A stretch of 64,000 bases of DNA from Streptococcus mitis (GTDB taxonomy: Bacteria > Bacillota > Bacilli > Lactobacillales > Streptococcaceae): the NCBI RefSeq assembly GCF_003943935.1, contig NZ_RJOB01000001.1:238396-302395 (forward strand). Direction: 5' to 3'. The notes below the pieces were generated by a model. That model was not told the DNA's origin and searched no databases. It was given only the letters and a program-made list of their open reading frames with translations. Position 1 is the stretch's first letter. The number at the start of each line of letters is the position of its first letter. A program made the translations under genes and the position numbers. Below are positions 35,966 through 46,626 of the stretch, in pieces.

Positions 35966-37301
35966 GTGTCCACCTCACTCCATCCTTGGTGTCAAGGAGC
36001 TTAATCCCTTGAGCAGCCAATTGGTCACGGATTTGGTCAGCTGTCGCAAAATCACGATTTGCACGCGCTTCTTGGCGTTTTTGGATTAAAGCTTCAATCT
36101 CCGCATCCAAAACTTCCTCAACAAAGACAATCCCAAAGACTTCTAACATATCCGCAAAAGCTTGCTTGACACTTGCATCATAGTTGCCTGAATTGATCCA
36201 CTTGGCCATTTCAAAGACTACTGTAATACCGTTAGCAGCGTTAAAATCTTCATCCATTGCAGCCACAAACTTATCTTTAAAGGCTTGCAATTCTTGAGTA
36301 TCTACAGTTCCTGTAAATGGTTGCTCATAAGTATTCTTCAGATACTTGAGATTAGTCTCTGCATCACACACCGCTTTTTCCGTAAAATTGATAGGTTTAC
36401 GGTAATGCTGAGTCGCAAAGAAGAAACGAAGCACCTGACCATCAAGAGTTTTAAGGGCATCATGCACAGTGATAAAGTTGCCCAAGGATTTGGACATCTT
36501 GACATTGTCGATATTGACAAAGCCATTGTGCATCCAGTAGTTAGCAAAGGTCTTGCCTGTTTTGGCTTCTGACTGGGCAATCTCGTTAGTATGATGAGGA
36601 AACTCTAGATCAGCTCCACCACCGTGGATATCAATAGTATCGCCCAAAATCTCTGTCGACATGACTGAACACTCGATGTGCCAGCCCGGACGACCAGGTC
36701 CCCAAGGACTGTCCCAAGAAATCTCGCCTGGTTTAGCAGCTTTCCATAGAGCAAAGTCTACCGGATTTTCCTTGCGAGCCGTTTCTTCATCGGTACGACC
36801 TGAAGCACCTAGCTCCAAGTCTTCCAAGGTTTTGTTAGCCAATTTAGCATAGTTGTGGGATTTTTCCACACGGAAATAGACATCCCCTTGACTCTCGTAG
36901 GCAAAGCCTTTTTCAATCAAGTCTTCCACAAATCGGATGATGTCTGCCATAAATTCCACCACACGCGGATGGCGAGTCGCAGGTTTCACGCCCAAGGCCG
37001 TCACATCCTCACGAAAGGCAGCGATGTACTTGTCCGCAACCTCCTGAGGCGTAATGCCTTCTTCCTTGGCACGGTTGATAATCTTATCATCCACATCCGT
37101 GAAATTGGAAATATAGGCGACGTCATAACCACGGTATTCAAAGTAGCGACGAATGGTATCAAAAGCCACCGTTGAACGGGCATTCCCCACGTGGATATAG
37201 TTGTACACGGTTGGCCCACAAACATACATCTTAACCTTACCATCCTCAATCGGGACAAACTCTCGCAAATCACGAGACATGGTATCGTAAATTTTAATCA
37301 T
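35958..37301 (-). CDS. cysS: Cysteinyl-tRNA synthetase
   Basis: It charges tRNA-Cys. It is 447 residues. Class I motifs are YIHVGNARS (HIGH-type) and [10 protein letters not shown] (KMSKS). Zinc ligands are Cys28 (VCGPT), Cys in HIECSVMS, His in EFPHHTNE. The start is the ATG at 37301 (MIKIYDTM), nine bases after AAGGGAG; the GTG upstream is part of the same leader. The operon runs cysS-mrnC-pucR-type regulator. Confidence 0.97.
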   Translation of the reverse strand: MIKIYDTMSRDLREFVPIEDGKVKMYVCGPTVYNYIHVGNARSTVAFDTIRRYFEYRGYDVAYISNFTDVDDKIINRAKEEGITPQEVADKYIAAFREDVTALGVKPATRHPRVVEFMADIIRFVEDLIEKGFAYESQGDVYFRVEKSHNYAKLANKTLEDLELGASGRTDEETARKENPVDFALWKAAKPGEISWDSPWGPGRPGWHIECSVMSTEILGDTIDIHGGGADLEFPHHTNEIAQSEAKTGKTFANYWMHNGFVNIDNVKMSKSLGNFITVHDALKTLDGQVLRFFFATQHYRKPINFTEKAVCDAETNLKYLKNTYEQPFTGTVDTQELQAFKDKFVAAMDEDFNAANGITVVFEMAKWINSGNYDASVKQAFADMLEVFGIVFVEEVLDAEIEALIQKRQEARANRDFATADQIRDQLAAQGIKLLDTKDGVRWTRD

Positions 37302-37318
37302 GCGGTCCACTCCCTTCT

Positions 37319-37840
37319 CTATTTCTGACTTTTTCGGCTGAAAACCAGCTCTGCAAAAGGACCAAATTGTCTGAGGCTCTCCAGTTGGTAAAAGCGTTGC
37401 CCTTCCTCTTGGGTAAAGAGGGGAACCCCCTTTCCTAGGATAAGGGGTGCTATCTGAATAATGAGGTGGTCGAAAAGATCCGCATCCAAAAGCGGTCCTA
37501 CTAAGGAATTACCACCAATCACAAAGACATTTTTGCTTTTGTCAATCTGGCGAACAAAGTCCACCACATCCCCAGCTACTGGCTGGTAATTGCTGACAGG
37601 CAGGTGCCTATCATGCGTAAAGACATAGTTTTCCGTAGCTTGATAAAAACTTTCTACATCTTGCAAATCTTGGATTTCCTCAAAGGTCCGCTTGCCCATG
37701 ATGGTGATATCCATTTGCCTGTAAAAATCATCATAACCTGTATCCTCTACAGAACCAAGCTGATGCAGCCAGTCTATCCTGTGCTGGCTGTCTGCCAAGT
37801 AGCCATCCATGGTGATACAGCCGTAAAAATATACTGCCAT
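37319..37840 (-). CDS. RibD C-terminal/dihydrofolate reductase-like protein
   Basis: It is 173 residues. The fold matches the RibD_C/DHFR-like reductases: VYFYGCITMDGYLAD, MGKRTFEE and VFVIGGNSLV (NADPH-binding GG). It is much smaller than true RibD and has no deaminase domain. Substrate is unknown. It lies upstream of cysS with an 18-base gap and is probably co-transcribed. Confidence 0.82.
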   Translation of the reverse strand: MAVYFYGCITMDGYLADSQHRIDWLHQLGSVEDTGYDDFYRQMDITIMGKRTFEEIQDLQDVESFYQATENYVFTHDRHLPVSNYQPVAGDVVDFVRQIDKSKNVFVIGGNSLVGPLLDADLFDHLIIQIAPLILGKGVPLFTQEEGQRFYQLESLRQFGPFAELVFSRKSQK

Positions 37841-38141
37841 TCTTGTAGTTTCCTTTCTAGTTCTGCTCCGCCTTCACTTAGCGGGATAGACCCAGATGAT
37901 TGGACCTAAGCTAATCAAAGTACTCAGTAAAATCCTTGCTGGACAAGAAAAATAAGCCAGAAAACAGCAATTCCAATCTGTAGCAGAACGGTTCATTCTT
38001 AAACATTCAAGCGCCTCTCCTGTCTACTTCCGGCTCAAGGTGTCATAGATTTTAATCATAAAATAATAGTCAGGAAAACTAAAATCCGAGCACAGTTAGT
38101 TTCATCACTAAGAGTTCAATTGAATTTCAGTTCGAATGTCT
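37841..38141. other. Non-coding or decayed stretch holding a cysS-like start and small frames
   Basis: No gene of normal length. The minus strand holds an 11-codon copy of the cysS start (MIKIYDTLSRK, TAG at 38024). Directly after it comes AGGAGAGG and a 31-codon frame (MFKNEPFCYRLELLF...). An overlapping frame in register with MIKIYDTLSRK encodes a hydrophobic peptide ending LISLGPIIWVYPAK. The patchwork suggests remnants of a duplicated cysS start and a lost small gene. Confidence 0.5.
38024..38059 (-). pseudogene. Truncated cysS 5' duplicate (11 codons)
   Basis: MIKIYDTLSRK then TAG. The first seven residues are identical to the cysS start in this window; the copy is about 760 bases upstream of it in transcription order. 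Confidence 0.45.
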
Positions 38142-39026
38142 CTACACTTCGGAATCCCTTGCTCCTTTATCATTCAGATAAACCACCTGAGTCTGTTTGA
38201 CAAAGCCAATCTTTTCATATAAGCGTTTGGCACCTACATTGCTATCTTCCACTGCAATCTGAAATTCCTTGTCATTTTGCTCAATCAGTTGGTTGATAAG
38301 GGATTTTGCTAAGTAGCTCCCATAACCTTTGCCACGATAATCTTCTACTACTGCAAGTCCATAGAGGTAGTTGCTAGTTCCAGATACATCGACAGTACAA
38401 ATTCCAATGACTTGACCATCCTTGAGTAAAATATAAAGTAGGCTGTCGGGATCCTTCAAGGCCTCAGAAATGTATCTGTGGCTTAATTCCGGCGATTCCG
38501 TTTCATCTGAAAACGTTTCATGATGGAGCCTGGCAATGGCTTCAAGATAAGAAGGTTCCGCCAAGAGCACATCGACATCCGAACGGGAATCTAATGCATA
38601 AGGGCTTCTATCCTTACCTAACCAGGTTTCTGTCTCTTCATCCTCAACCAGTCCCCAGTTGTTGACAAAATCAGGATGACGCTCTAGAAAAATACGTTCT
38701 GTCTGAAAAGTAACTGAACGAATAGAAAAAGCAGCCGTTTCTTTCTCAAAACTCGTAAACAAAGCACGCGCAATTCCCTGACGGCGATGATTTGGATGAA
38801 CCAGTATCGTCACTTCCACATCTTGGTCATCAGCATATACAGTTAACAAACCAACAAGTTCGCCTTTTTCATAATAAAGGAAAAATGCGGGCATGTTTGG
38901 GTCAAAATTAAGCATGTTAGAAAGATAGGGGTCACGATAAGTTCCATCATAGGCTTGACAACAGTTAATTAGTTTTTTCGCCTCAGATAGCTCCTCATGG
39001 CTTAACTTATTTCTTGCTTGAATCAT
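38142..39026 (-). CDS. Tandem GNAT acetyltransferase
   Basis: It is 294 residues with two GNAT domains. Domain 1 (about 1-140) has HPNHRRQGIARALF; domain 2 (about 150-294) has EDYRGKGYGSYLAKSL. Both carry the acetyl-CoA (Q/R)xxGxG/A loop. The C-terminal strand EDSNVGAKRLYEKIGF is standard. The acceptor is unknown. It lies 11 bases after the cysE start region in transcription order (cysE follows pnp upstream). Confidence 0.85.
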   Translation of the reverse strand: MIQARNKLSHEELSEAKKLINCCQAYDGTYRDPYLSNMLNFDPNMPAFFLYYEKGELVGLLTVYADDQDVEVTILVHPNHRRQGIARALFTSFEKETAAFSIRSVTFQTERIFLERHPDFVNNWGLVEDEETETWLGKDRSPYALDSRSDVDVLLAEPSYLEAIARLHHETFSDETESPELSHRYISEALKDPDSLLYILLKDGQVIGICTVDVSGTSNYLYGLAVVEDYRGKGYGSYLAKSLINQLIEQNDKEFQIAVEDSNVGAKRLYEKIGFVKQTQVVYLNDKGARDSEV

Positions 39027-39037
39027 ATAGCCATCCT

Positions 39038-39655
39038 CTACAAACCAGACGATCTGTGACTGGCATCTTTAGCCTGCTCGAGTTTATTGACGTAGTACTC
39101 TCGTTTTTCTTCGACTTCGTGAATGATAGGCTCATCTTTCTTACCATGAAGGCGGACAATCTTAGCAGGAATACCGACAACCGTCACATCACTAGGTACG
39201 TCTGCTACAACAACTGCTGCAGCACCAACCTTGGCATTTTCACCGATTTCTACTGGTCCGATAACTTGGGCATGGGCTGATATGAGTGCTCCCTTTCGAA
39301 CGGTCGGATGGCGTTTGCCACAGTCTTTCCCTGTTCCCCCAAGAGTCACCCCATGATAGAGGAGAACTCCCGTCTCAACGATAGCCGTCTCTCCAATCAC
39401 CAAGCCTGAACCGTGGTCGATAAAGACACCTGAATCGATCTGAGCACCCGGATGAATCTCAATCTGAGTCCAAAAGCGCCAAAACTGACTGTGCATACGA
39501 GCCAAGAGTTTAAAGCCGTGATTCCAGAGAAAATGTGAAAGACGGTGGGCCGCCAAGGCCTTGACACCTGGATAAGTCAGCAAAACCTCCAAAGTGGTGC
39601 GGGCCGCTGGATCATTTTCTTTTACGATATCAATGGTTTCGCGCCACCATCCCAT
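39038..39655 (-). CDS. cysE: Serine O-acetyltransferase
   Basis: It makes O-acetylserine, the precursor of cysteine. It is 205 residues with an alpha-helical N-terminus and a left-handed parallel beta-helix (hexapeptide repeats such as IDSGVFIDHGSGLVIGETA and the GGTGKDCGKRHPTV loop). Catalytic His is in IDHGSG. It is downstream of pnp with a 15-base gap, so pnp-cysE-GNAT form one transcript. Confidence 0.96.
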   Translation of the reverse strand: MGWWRETIDIVKENDPAARTTLEVLLTYPGVKALAAHRLSHFLWNHGFKLLARMHSQFWRFWTQIEIHPGAQIDSGVFIDHGSGLVIGETAIVETGVLLYHGVTLGGTGKDCGKRHPTVRKGALISAHAQVIGPVEIGENAKVGAAAVVVADVPSDVTVVGIPAKIVRLHGKKDEPIIHEVEEKREYYVNKLEQAKDASHRSSGL

Positions 39656-39670
39656 ACATTTCTCCTTTTC

Positions 39671-41884
39671 TTATTCTGAATCTTTTGGTGTTTCTGTCAA
39701 TTCTTTCTTAGGTTTGTGATCCTTGTGATGACGTGGGCGGTGAGAACGCTCTGATTTTTCACCTTTTTCATCACGTTCAGGTTTTGGAGGACGAGGAAGA
39801 AGTGCCTTCATAGAAGCATCTACACGTCCTTTTTCATCAATCTTGATAACTTTAACATCGACTTCATCACCGATTGCTACCAAGTCTTCGACATTATTGG
39901 TACGAGTCCAAGCCATCTCAGAGATATGAACAAGGGCATCTGTCTTATCAAAGAGGTTGACAAAGGCACCAAACTTCTCGATACGAACAACCTTAGCATG
40001 GTAAACTTCATCCACCTTAGCTTCACGAACCAAACCAGCAATAATTTCTTTAGCACGGTTAATAGCATCTTGGTCGCTCGAGTAGATAGACACATTTCCT
40101 TCTTCGTTGATATCAATCTTAACGCCTGTTTCAGCGATAATCTTGTCAATGGTTTCTCCACCCTTACCAATGACAATCTTGATTTTATCCACATCAATCT
40201 TGATAGTATCAATTTTCGGTGCAGTTGGAGCCAATTCTGGACGAACTTCTGGAATGGTTGCTTCAATCACATCAAGGATTTCAAAACGAGCTTTCTTGGC
40301 TTGGGCAAGAGCCTCAGTCAAGATTTCTGCAGTAATTCCTTGAATCTTGATATCCATTTGAAGGGCTGTAATCCCGTCACGAGTACCTGCTACCTTGAAG
40401 TCCATATCTCCAAAGTGGTCTTCCAAACCTTGGATATCTGTCAATACTGTGTAGTTATTTCCATCTGAGATAAGTCCCATAGCAATACCTGCTACTGGCG
40501 CCTTGATTGGCACACCACCAGCCATAAGGGCAAGAGTTCCCGCACAGATAGAAGCTTGAGAGGAAGAACCATTTGATTCCAAGACTTCTGCTACCAAACG
40601 GATAGCATATGGGAATTCTTCCAAACTTGGCAAGACTTGAGCAAGAGCACGCTCACCTAGGGCACCGTGACCAATTTCACGACGACCTGGCGCACCGTAA
40701 CGACCAGTTTCCCCTACAGAATATTGAGGGAAGTTATAGTGGTGCATAAAGCGTTTCTTATACTCTGGATCCAAACCATCAATGATTTGAGTTTCCCCCA
40801 TTGGAGCCAAGGTCAAAACTGAAAGGGCCTGAGTTTGTCCACGAGTAAAGAGACCTGAACCGTGCACACGAGGAAGGAAGTCAACAACCGCATCCAAAGG
40901 ACGAATTTCATCGACCTTACGACCATCAGGACGAACCTTGTCTTCTGTGATCAAACGGCGCACTTCTGCGTGTTCCATTTGTTCCAAGATTTCAGCTACA
41001 TCACGCATGATGCGGTCGAATTCTTCGTGGTCTGCATATTTTTCTTCGTAAACAGCAGTTACTTGGTCTTTAACTGCTTGAGTTGCAGCTTCACGAGCCA
41101 ATTTTTCTTCTACTTGAACCGCTTTTTGAAGGTCGCTGTTGTAGGCTGCGATGATTTCAGCTTGCAATTCAGCATCTACATGAAGCAATTCTACTTCAGC
41201 TTTTTCTTTACCAACAGCAGCAACGATTTCTTCTTGGAAGGCAATCAATTCTTTAACTGCTTCGTGCCCTTTCAGAAGGGCTTCCAACATGATTTCTTCT
41301 GACAATTCTTTGGCACCAGACTCAACCATGTTGATAGCGTGTTTGGTACCAGCTACTGTCAATTCAAGAAGCGAACGCTCCGCTTGTTCTTGACTTGGAT
41401 TGATGATGATTTGGCCATCGACATAACCCACTTGTACCCCAGCGATTGGTCCGTCAAATGGAATGTCTGAGATAGAAAGCGCCAAGGATGACCCAAACAT
41501 AGCTGCCATTGGTGCAGATGCATTTTCATCATAAGAAAGAACTGTGTTGATGACTTGGACTTCGTTACGGAAACCTTCCGCAAACATAGGACGAATTGGA
41601 CGGTCAATCAAACGCGCTGTCAAGGTCGCATCTGTTGAAGGACGTCCTTCACGTTTCATAAAGCCACCAGGAAACTTCCCAGCCGCATACATTTTTTCTT
41701 CATAGTTGACTTGAAGGGGGAAGAAATCCCCAGTTGCCATTTTCTTAGACATGACGGCTGCAGTCAAGACAGTTGACTCACCGTAACGTACGATAACAGA
41801 GCTATTTGCTTGCTTAGCAACCTGACCAGTCTCTACAATTAACTCACGACCCGCAAAAGTCGTTTGAAACACTTGTTTTGTCAT
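39671..41884 (-). CDS. pnp: Polynucleotide phosphorylase
   Basis: It degrades RNA 3' to 5' with phosphate. It is 737 residues. Two RNase PH domains (core about 1-560), a KH domain ([16 protein letters not shown]) and an S1 domain ([17 protein letters not shown]) are followed by a basic tail ([18 protein letters not shown]). The start is the ATG at 41884 ([10 protein letters not shown]), after AAAGGGG. An in-frame open leader runs 45 codons further upstream but lacks a ribosome binding site. Confidence 0.96.
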   Translation of the reverse strand: MTKQVFQTTFAGRELIVETGQVAKQANSSVIVRYGESTVLTAAVMSKKMATGDFFPLQVNYEEKMYAAGKFPGGFMKREGRPSTDATLTARLIDRPIRPMFAEGFRNEVQVINTVLSYDENASAPMAAMFGSSLALSISDIPFDGPIAGVQVGYVDGQIIINPSQEQAERSLLELTVAGTKHAINMVESGAKELSEEIMLEALLKGHEAVKELIAFQEEIVAAVGKEKAEVELLHVDAELQAEIIAAYNSDLQKAVQVEEKLAREAATQAVKDQVTAVYEEKYADHEEFDRIMRDVAEILEQMEHAEVRRLITEDKVRPDGRKVDEIRPLDAVVDFLPRVHGSGLFTRGQTQALSVLTLAPMGETQIIDGLDPEYKKRFMHHYNFPQYSVGETGRYGAPGRREIGHGALGERALAQVLPSLEEFPYAIRLVAEVLESNGSSSQASICAGTLALMAGGVPIKAPVAGIAMGLISDGNNYTVLTDIQGLEDHFGDMDFKVAGTRDGITALQMDIKIQGITAEILTEALAQAKKARFEILDVIEATIPEVRPELAPTAPKIDTIKIDVDKIKIVIGKGGETIDKIIAETGVKIDINEEGNVSIYSSDQDAINRAKEIIAGLVREAKVDEVYHAKVVRIEKFGAFVNLFDKTDALVHISEMAWTRTNNVEDLVAIGDEVDVKVIKIDEKGRVDASMKALLPRPPKPERDEKGEKSERSHRPRHHKDHKPKKELTETPKDSE

Positions 41885-42203
41885 TTTAATCCCCTTTGGA
41901 TTGATGAAATTATACGCCTTGCCTACAAAGATCAGGATACAAAGGGCGTAAAGAATCCCGTATGAAAATAGGAGATTGACGCAGTGTGCGATGCACACCA
42001 GGAAATCTATCTTTTTCACTAGGGATTTAGCCCGTGTTCAACTACCTAGATACTTTGAAAAGTTTAAAAATATTATTCTTTAGTATTTATCCTTTTTATA
42101 GCAGATTTGAATAGCTAGGAATCTGTTTATACCCTCATCTTTGTATCAAGTACGTACAGAGTTTATTTTATCATATTTTTCTTAAAAAGTGCGGTCTTTA
42201 CCA
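41885..42203 (-). promoter_or_regulatory. Long pnp leader with an in-frame open frame and hairpin
   Basis: About 290 bases lie between a likely promoter (-10 TAAAAT at 42169-42174) and the pnp ATG. On the minus strand GGTGTGCATCGCACAC forms a hairpin at about 41985-42000. The stretch is open in the pnp frame from a GTG at 42019. It could be a regulatory leader, as pnp is autoregulated in other bacteria. Confidence 0.4.
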
Positions 42204-42204
42204 T

Positions 42205-42243
42205 TAAAAAGGAACCATTCCCCTCACTTGAGAAGAATGGTTT
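42205..42243 (-). terminator. metF terminator
   Basis: Minus-strand AACCATTC/GAATGGTT hairpin with a 14-base loop, followed by CCTTTTTAA; it ends the metE-metF transcript. Confidence 0.8.
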
Positions 42244-42251
42244 GCTTTTTA

Positions 42252-43124
42252 TTATCCTAAAGACTGATGATTAAACAAGGCATGGGTTGCTTGGTGGATG
42301 TATTTTGCTGTTTCTGCATTGTTCATGGTGTAGAGATGCACACCTGCAACATCCTGAGTTACCAAGTCCACGATTTGGTCCACCGCATAGGCAAGTCCTG
42401 CTGCTCTGAGCGACTCAGGGTCATGCTCATACTTGTCTAAGATGGCTTTAAATTTGCGTGGAAGATGGATATTCTCACAAGTCTTCAAGAGGCGGAGAGC
42501 CTGACTTCGATTCAGAATTGGCATAATCCCTGCATGAATGGGAACATCAATCCCAGCCAAGATGCACTTGTCTTGGAAATCATAGAAGCGCTCATTGTCA
42601 AAGAAAAGCTGAGTTACAAGGCTCGAACAACCTGCATCCACTTTCTTCTTAAGATTTTGAATATCTGAAATCTGATTTGGTGAATCTGGATGACCTTCTG
42701 GATAACAAGCACCAACAATATCAAAGTGAGGGGCTTGCTCCTTAATGAACTCGATCAAGTCAGTTGCGTAGCGGAAATCCTTTTGTGGTTCCACATCTGG
42801 AATAATATCCCCACGAAGAGCCAAGATTTTCTGTACCCCAACCTTGTCCAAGTCTGCAATAGTTTCAGCAACCTTGTCCTTGTTCAAATAGATAGCTGGC
42901 AAGTGAGCAATAGTCGGAATCGCCAAATCATTTTGGATAAAGTCAGCCAAACGAACCGTCGTTTCCTTGATATTAAATTTATTATTGCTGGCAGTTACAC
43001 TAATAAAGTGAGGAGCCAACTCCTGCATATCTTGAAGAGCAGAAATAATTTTATCATTACCCACTGCTGGGTTTGGAGGGAACACTTCAAATGAGAGTGA
43101 CGGTGTTTGGCGTGACATAGTCAT
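42252..43124 (-). CDS. metF: Methylenetetrahydrofolate reductase
   Basis: It reduces 5,10-methylene-THF to 5-methyl-THF for MetE. It is 290 residues of FAD TIM-barrel fold. Key segments are SFEVFPPNPAVGNDK, VSVTASNNKFN-like (FISVTASN), LALRGDIIPD, VGACYPEGHP and VTQLFFDNERFYDF. It follows metE after a 96-base gap and precedes the metF terminator. Confidence 0.96.
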   Translation of the reverse strand: MTMSRQTPSLSFEVFPPNPAVGNDKIISALQDMQELAPHFISVTASNNKFNIKETTVRLADFIQNDLAIPTIAHLPAIYLNKDKVAETIADLDKVGVQKILALRGDIIPDVEPQKDFRYATDLIEFIKEQAPHFDIVGACYPEGHPDSPNQISDIQNLKKKVDAGCSSLVTQLFFDNERFYDFQDKCILAGIDVPIHAGIMPILNRSQALRLLKTCENIHLPRKFKAILDKYEHDPESLRAAGLAYAVDQIVDLVTQDVAGVHLYTMNNAETAKYIHQATHALFNHQSLG

Positions 43125-43220
43125 TATCCTTTTCTAGTTAATTTTTTCGTTAGCTGGATTCCTAGAATCCAAGTGAAACAGGCAGATTGACCAAACAGTG
43201 CTGCTTGAGAAATCCTTATC

Positions 43221-45470
43221 TTACAATTTTTCACGCGCAGCTTTAGCTGCTTCAACAAGGCGGATCAAGCTTTCTTTTGTTTCTGGAATACCACGTGTTT
43301 TCAAACCACAGTCAGGGTTGATCCAAACTTTCTTGCTTGGCACTTTAGCAAGGATGGCTTCGATTGTATTGTCGATTTCGCCTTCATTTGGCACACGAGG
43401 TGAGTGGATATCGTAAACCCCAGGTCCCACTTCTGTTTGGAAGTTTTTCGCTTTGAGCTCGTCCAAGATTTCAAGGTTTGAACGGCTAGCTTCAAAGGAA
43501 ATAACATCTGCATCCATGTTGTCGATAGCTGGGATGATATCTGTAAATTCTGAATAACACATGTGAGTGTGGATTTGTGTGTCTGGTGCTACTGTTGAGT
43601 GTACCAAGCGGAAGGCTGGAATAGCCCAGTCAAGGTAATCTTCGTACCAGTCACTACGACGGAGTGGCAATTTTTCACGAAGAGCAGCCTCATCGATTTG
43701 GATGATTTTCACACCAGCAGCTTCAAGGTCAAGCACTTCATCCTTGATAGCAAGGGCGATTTGAAGAGTAGAATCCTTGATAGAGATGTCTTCACGTGGG
43801 AATGACCAGTTGAGGATGGTAACAGGTCCAGTCAACATACCTTTAACAGGTTTGTTTGTACGGCTTTGTGCATAGCTAGACCATTTAACAGTGATAGGGT
43901 TAAGACGAGTGACATCACCCCAGATGATTGGTGGTTTCACCCCACGCATACCGTATGATTGTACCCAACCATTTTTAGAGAAGAGGTATCCTGACAAGTT
44001 TTGACCGAAGTACTCAACCATGTCATTACGCTCAAATTCACCGTGAACAAGGACATCAAAGTCGATGTCTTCTTGCCATTTGATCCATTCATCGATCGTT
44101 TCAGCAAGGAAAGCGTCGTACTCTTCTTGAGACAATTCACCTTTACGGTAAGCCAAACGTTTGGCACGAACTTCCTTAGTTTGAGGGAATGAACCGATAG
44201 TTGTTGTTGGAAGAGCTGGAAGTTTGAATGCTTCTTCTTGGATAGCTTCACGTTCTGCGAAGGCTGGCAAACGAGTGTAGTCTGCATCTGTCAATCCAGC
44301 GATACGCGCACGAAGTTCAGCATTAACACCAACACGCTCAGTCGCAAAGAGTTCTTTGTTGGCTGTAAGTGCTTCTTCGCCTTGGCCATTGCGGATAGCA
44401 TCCAAGTCACGGATTTCGTCTAGTTTTTCAACTGCAAAGGCAAAGTGGTTCAAGATTGCTGGTTCAAATTCTTCATTAGCAGTTGTAAATGGCACATGAA
44501 GAAGTGAGCATGAGCTAGTCAATACGATGTTTTCAGCTGGGATTTGCTCAAGAACAGCCAAGCTCTTTTCGTAGTTGTTACGCCAGATGTTTTTACCATT
44601 GACAATACCTGCATAAAGAGTCTTATCAGCTGGGAAACCACCTTTAACCAATTCAAGAGTTTTCTTACCTTCAACGAAATCAAGACCGATAGCATCTACT
44701 GGCAAGTTTACAAGGTCAGCGTAAACGTCACGAACGTCTCCGAAGTAAGTTTGAAGCAAGACTTCAAGACCTTTTTTGTCAGCCAAAAGTTTGTTGTAAA
44801 GGTTCAAGAAGAGAGCTTTTTCTTCAGCTGTCAAATCTTTTACAAGAGCCGCTTCATCCAATTGGATGCGAGTCGCACCAAGTTCTGCCAATTTAGCAAA
44901 AACTTCTTGGTAAGCAGCCACTAAGCTGTCTACGAAGTCTTCTGCTTTCACACCTTCTTCAAAGTCTGACAATTGAAGGAAAGTGAATGGACCTACAAGA
45001 ACTGGACGAGTGTTCAATCCAAGTTCTTTTGCTTCTTGGAACTCATCAAAGATTTTGTGACCTGCAAGTTTAACTTGAGTGTCTTTTTCAAATTTAGGAA
45101 CGATGTAGTGGTAGTTGGTGTTGAACCATTTCTTCATTGGAAGAGCTCGAACGTCCCCTTTTTCTCCTTGGTAACCACGACCCAAAGCGAAGTAGCGCTC
45201 AAGGTCAGACAAGTCCAAGTTTTGAACTGAAGCAGGTACCACGTTGAAAAGGAAAGCTGCATCTAGGAAGTTGTCATAATGAGAAAAGTCATTTGATGGA
45301 ATTTCAGTAATGCCTTTGTCTTTGACAATGTTCCAGTGTTTAGCGCGTAATTCTTTTGCTGCTGCCAAGAGTTCTTCTTCTGAGATTTCTTTTCTAAAGT
45401 ATTTTTCAGTTGTAAATTTTAATTCGCGGAATTCGCCCAAACGAGGGAAACCGATAATTGTAGTTGACAT
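43221..45470 (-). CDS. metE: Cobalamin-independent methionine synthase
   Basis: It transfers the methyl group of 5-methyl-THF-triglutamate to homocysteine. It is 749 residues, two (beta-alpha)8 barrels. Zinc ligands lie in HTHMCYSEF (His, Cys), SFEASRS (Glu) and [11 protein letters not shown] (Cys). An AGGA precedes the ATG. It is the first gene of metE-metF, under a MET-box at 45553-45569. Confidence 0.97.
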   Translation of the reverse strand: MSTTIIGFPRLGEFRELKFTTEKYFRKEISEEELLAAAKELRAKHWNIVKDKGITEIPSNDFSHYDNFLDAAFLFNVVPASVQNLDLSDLERYFALGRGYQGEKGDVRALPMKKWFNTNYHYIVPKFEKDTQVKLAGHKIFDEFQEAKELGLNTRPVLVGPFTFLQLSDFEEGVKAEDFVDSLVAAYQEVFAKLAELGATRIQLDEAALVKDLTAEEKALFLNLYNKLLADKKGLEVLLQTYFGDVRDVYADLVNLPVDAIGLDFVEGKKTLELVKGGFPADKTLYAGIVNGKNIWRNNYEKSLAVLEQIPAENIVLTSSCSLLHVPFTTANEEFEPAILNHFAFAVEKLDEIRDLDAIRNGQGEEALTANKELFATERVGVNAELRARIAGLTDADYTRLPAFAEREAIQEEAFKLPALPTTTIGSFPQTKEVRAKRLAYRKGELSQEEYDAFLAETIDEWIKWQEDIDFDVLVHGEFERNDMVEYFGQNLSGYLFSKNGWVQSYGMRGVKPPIIWGDVTRLNPITVKWSSYAQSRTNKPVKGMLTGPVTILNWSFPREDISIKDSTLQIALAIKDEVLDLEAAGVKIIQIDEAALREKLPLRRSDWYEDYLDWAIPAFRLVHSTVAPDTQIHTHMCYSEFTDIIPAIDNMDADVISFEASRSNLEILDELKAKNFQTEVGPGVYDIHSPRVPNEGEIDNTIEAILAKVPSKKVWINPDCGLKTRGIPETKESLIRLVEAAKAAREKL

Positions 45471-45552
45471 GATGTGTCCTCCAAAATTTGTTGTTGAAAC
45501 TATCTTAACAGAAAAGAATGCGTCTGTATAATTGTAAAAAATTAGGCTTTGT

Positions 45553-45569
45553 TATAGTTTGAAACTATA
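45553..45569 (-). promoter_or_regulatory. MET-box (MtaR/MetR operator) upstream of metE
   Basis: TATAGTTTGAAACTATA is a perfect palindrome around one central base and exactly fits the streptococcal MET-box TATAGTTTnAAACTATA. It lies 83 bases upstream of metE, where an activator would sit. Confidence 0.85.
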
Positions 45570-45581
45570 TCTCTGTTTTAG

Positions 45582-45622
45582 ACAAAAGAAAAGGACCTGA
45601 GACAACTGCCTCAAATCCTTTG
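45582..45622 (-). terminator. Terminator of the higBA-like pair
   Basis: Minus-strand AAAGGATTTGAGGC... / ...CTCAGGTCCTTT stem followed by TCTTTTGT. Confidence 0.7.
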
Positions 45623-45822
45623 TGTAGCTTGTTTTATAGCTGTATTTTAGTTAGACTGGTCAAACGTGTTATTAGTAATTCTTATACGTGACTATGACTT
45701 GTTATTAGAAAAGACTATAGGTTGATTTTTCTTTTGTAATTCTGATATTTCCCTGAAAAGTGCGGACGGGAGGTAAAATTATCCAGTGGATGATTTTAGC
45801 CAACCAAGTAATTTCATCCCTA

Positions 45823-46119
45823 TCAACTTTTCCCCTGTTCAAGTGGGACGACTGCTAGTGTCTTTCCTAAACTGGCTAGGAGTTTTAAGACTGTGTCCAA
45901 CTGGGGGCTAGTCTTGCCTGTTTCCATTCTAGCTATGACAGGCTGGCTTACTCCACTAAGTTCTTCTAGCTTTTTCTGACTGATTCCTTGTTCATGCCTA
46001 GCCTCAATCAGCTCACTCATAATAGCCACTCGCATATCACTTTCAAGGATTTCCTCCTTGGTAAAGAGTTCAGAGCGTACATCCTTCCAGTTACTTCCAA
46101 TAGCACTATTCTTCATCAC
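45823..46119 (-). CDS. HigA-like antitoxin (XRE helix-turn-helix)
   Basis: It is 98 residues. The HTH_3 domain is at about 36-90 ([20 protein letters not shown]). The N-terminal region (about 1-30) would bind the toxin. It overlaps the preceding toxin gene by 14 bases, with the toxin first as in higBA. It probably neutralises the toxin and represses the shared promoter. Confidence 0.8.
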   Translation of the reverse strand: MMKNSAIGSNWKDVRSELFTKEEILESDMRVAIMSELIEARHEQGISQKKLEELSGVSQPVIARMETGKTSPQLDTVLKLLASLGKTLAVVPLEQGKS

Positions 46120-46471
46120 TTACACCTCTTTCTTTTAAGTCTTTCAGTTCACGCTTGGCTTTTTCAATCTCTCTCCTAGGAGTTTTCTGAGTCTTTTTAA
46201 CAAAATGATGTAAAAGGACAAAACTCCCATCAAGCCATGCTACAAATAAAATTCGATCTCTTAGAGGTCTTAGTTCCCAAATCTCATCTTCCAAATGTTT
46301 GATATAGGGTTCACCAGCTCTCGTCCCATGTTGACTAAGCAACTGGATATAGTCATTTAATTTATTGAGTTTGATGCGACTATCCTTACTTTTCTGGCTA
46401 GCTAATTCTCTCATATAATCCAAGACTGGCTCATTTCCATTTTTGTCCTTATAGAAGTAAATCGTATGCAC
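46106..46471 (-). CDS. HigB-like toxin (RelE/Gp49 superfamily)
   Basis: It is about 121 residues. The fold is seen in [54 protein letters not shown] and a C-terminal EIEKAKREL helix, all hallmarks of phage-derived Gp49-like HigB toxins. These cleave mRNA on ribosomes. The start is GTG at 46471, seven bases after AGAGG; TTG one codon upstream is possible. A palindrome in its promoter (46497-46512) is a likely autoregulatory operator. Confidence 0.8.
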   Translation of the reverse strand: MHTIYFYKDKNGNEPVLDYMRELASQKSKDSRIKLNKLNDYIQLLSQHGTRAGEPYIKHLEDEIWELRPLRDRILFVAWLDGSFVLLHHFVKKTQKTPRREIEKAKRELKDLKERGVSDEE

Positions 46472-46496
46472 CAAGCAACCTCTTTCTAATCAAATT

Positions 46497-46512
46497 ATAA
46501 CTCAAAAGTTAT
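46497..46512. promoter_or_regulatory. Palindromic operator in the higBA-like promoter
   Basis: ATAACT/AGTTAT arms around CAAA lie between a -35 TTTACT and a -10 TATAAT (46494-46499 on the minus strand). Confidence 0.6.
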
Positions 46513-46534
46513 TAAAAGTAAATCCTAACACTCA

Positions 46535-46567
46535 TAAAAAAGACCTTAGAAAAATTCCAAAGGTCTC
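46535..46567 (-). terminator. Terminator of the PF03013/DUF1722 pair
   Basis: Minus-strand AGACCTT/AAGGTCT hairpin followed by TTTTTTATG. Confidence 0.75.
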
Positions 46568-46626
46568 ATCTTTATTATTCGAAAAAAATTACTGGAAGAG
46601 TTATAAATCGAAGACAATCCTTACTA

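Noticed and set aside
40862..41302. 146-residue plus-strand frame inside pnp
   Set aside because: Shadow frame; composition follows the antisense of pnp codons.
41885..42019. pnp starting at GTG 42019 with a 45-residue hydrophobic extension
   Set aside because: There is no ribosome binding site at the GTG, while AAAGGGG precedes the ATG at 41884, and the 737-residue form matches PNPase.
42187..42196. AAAGTGCGGT, identical to the Haemophilus DNA uptake core (also a similar AAAGTGCGGA at about 45757)
   Set aside because: Two short hits in 64 kb are consistent with chance, and streptococci do not use this uptake sequence.
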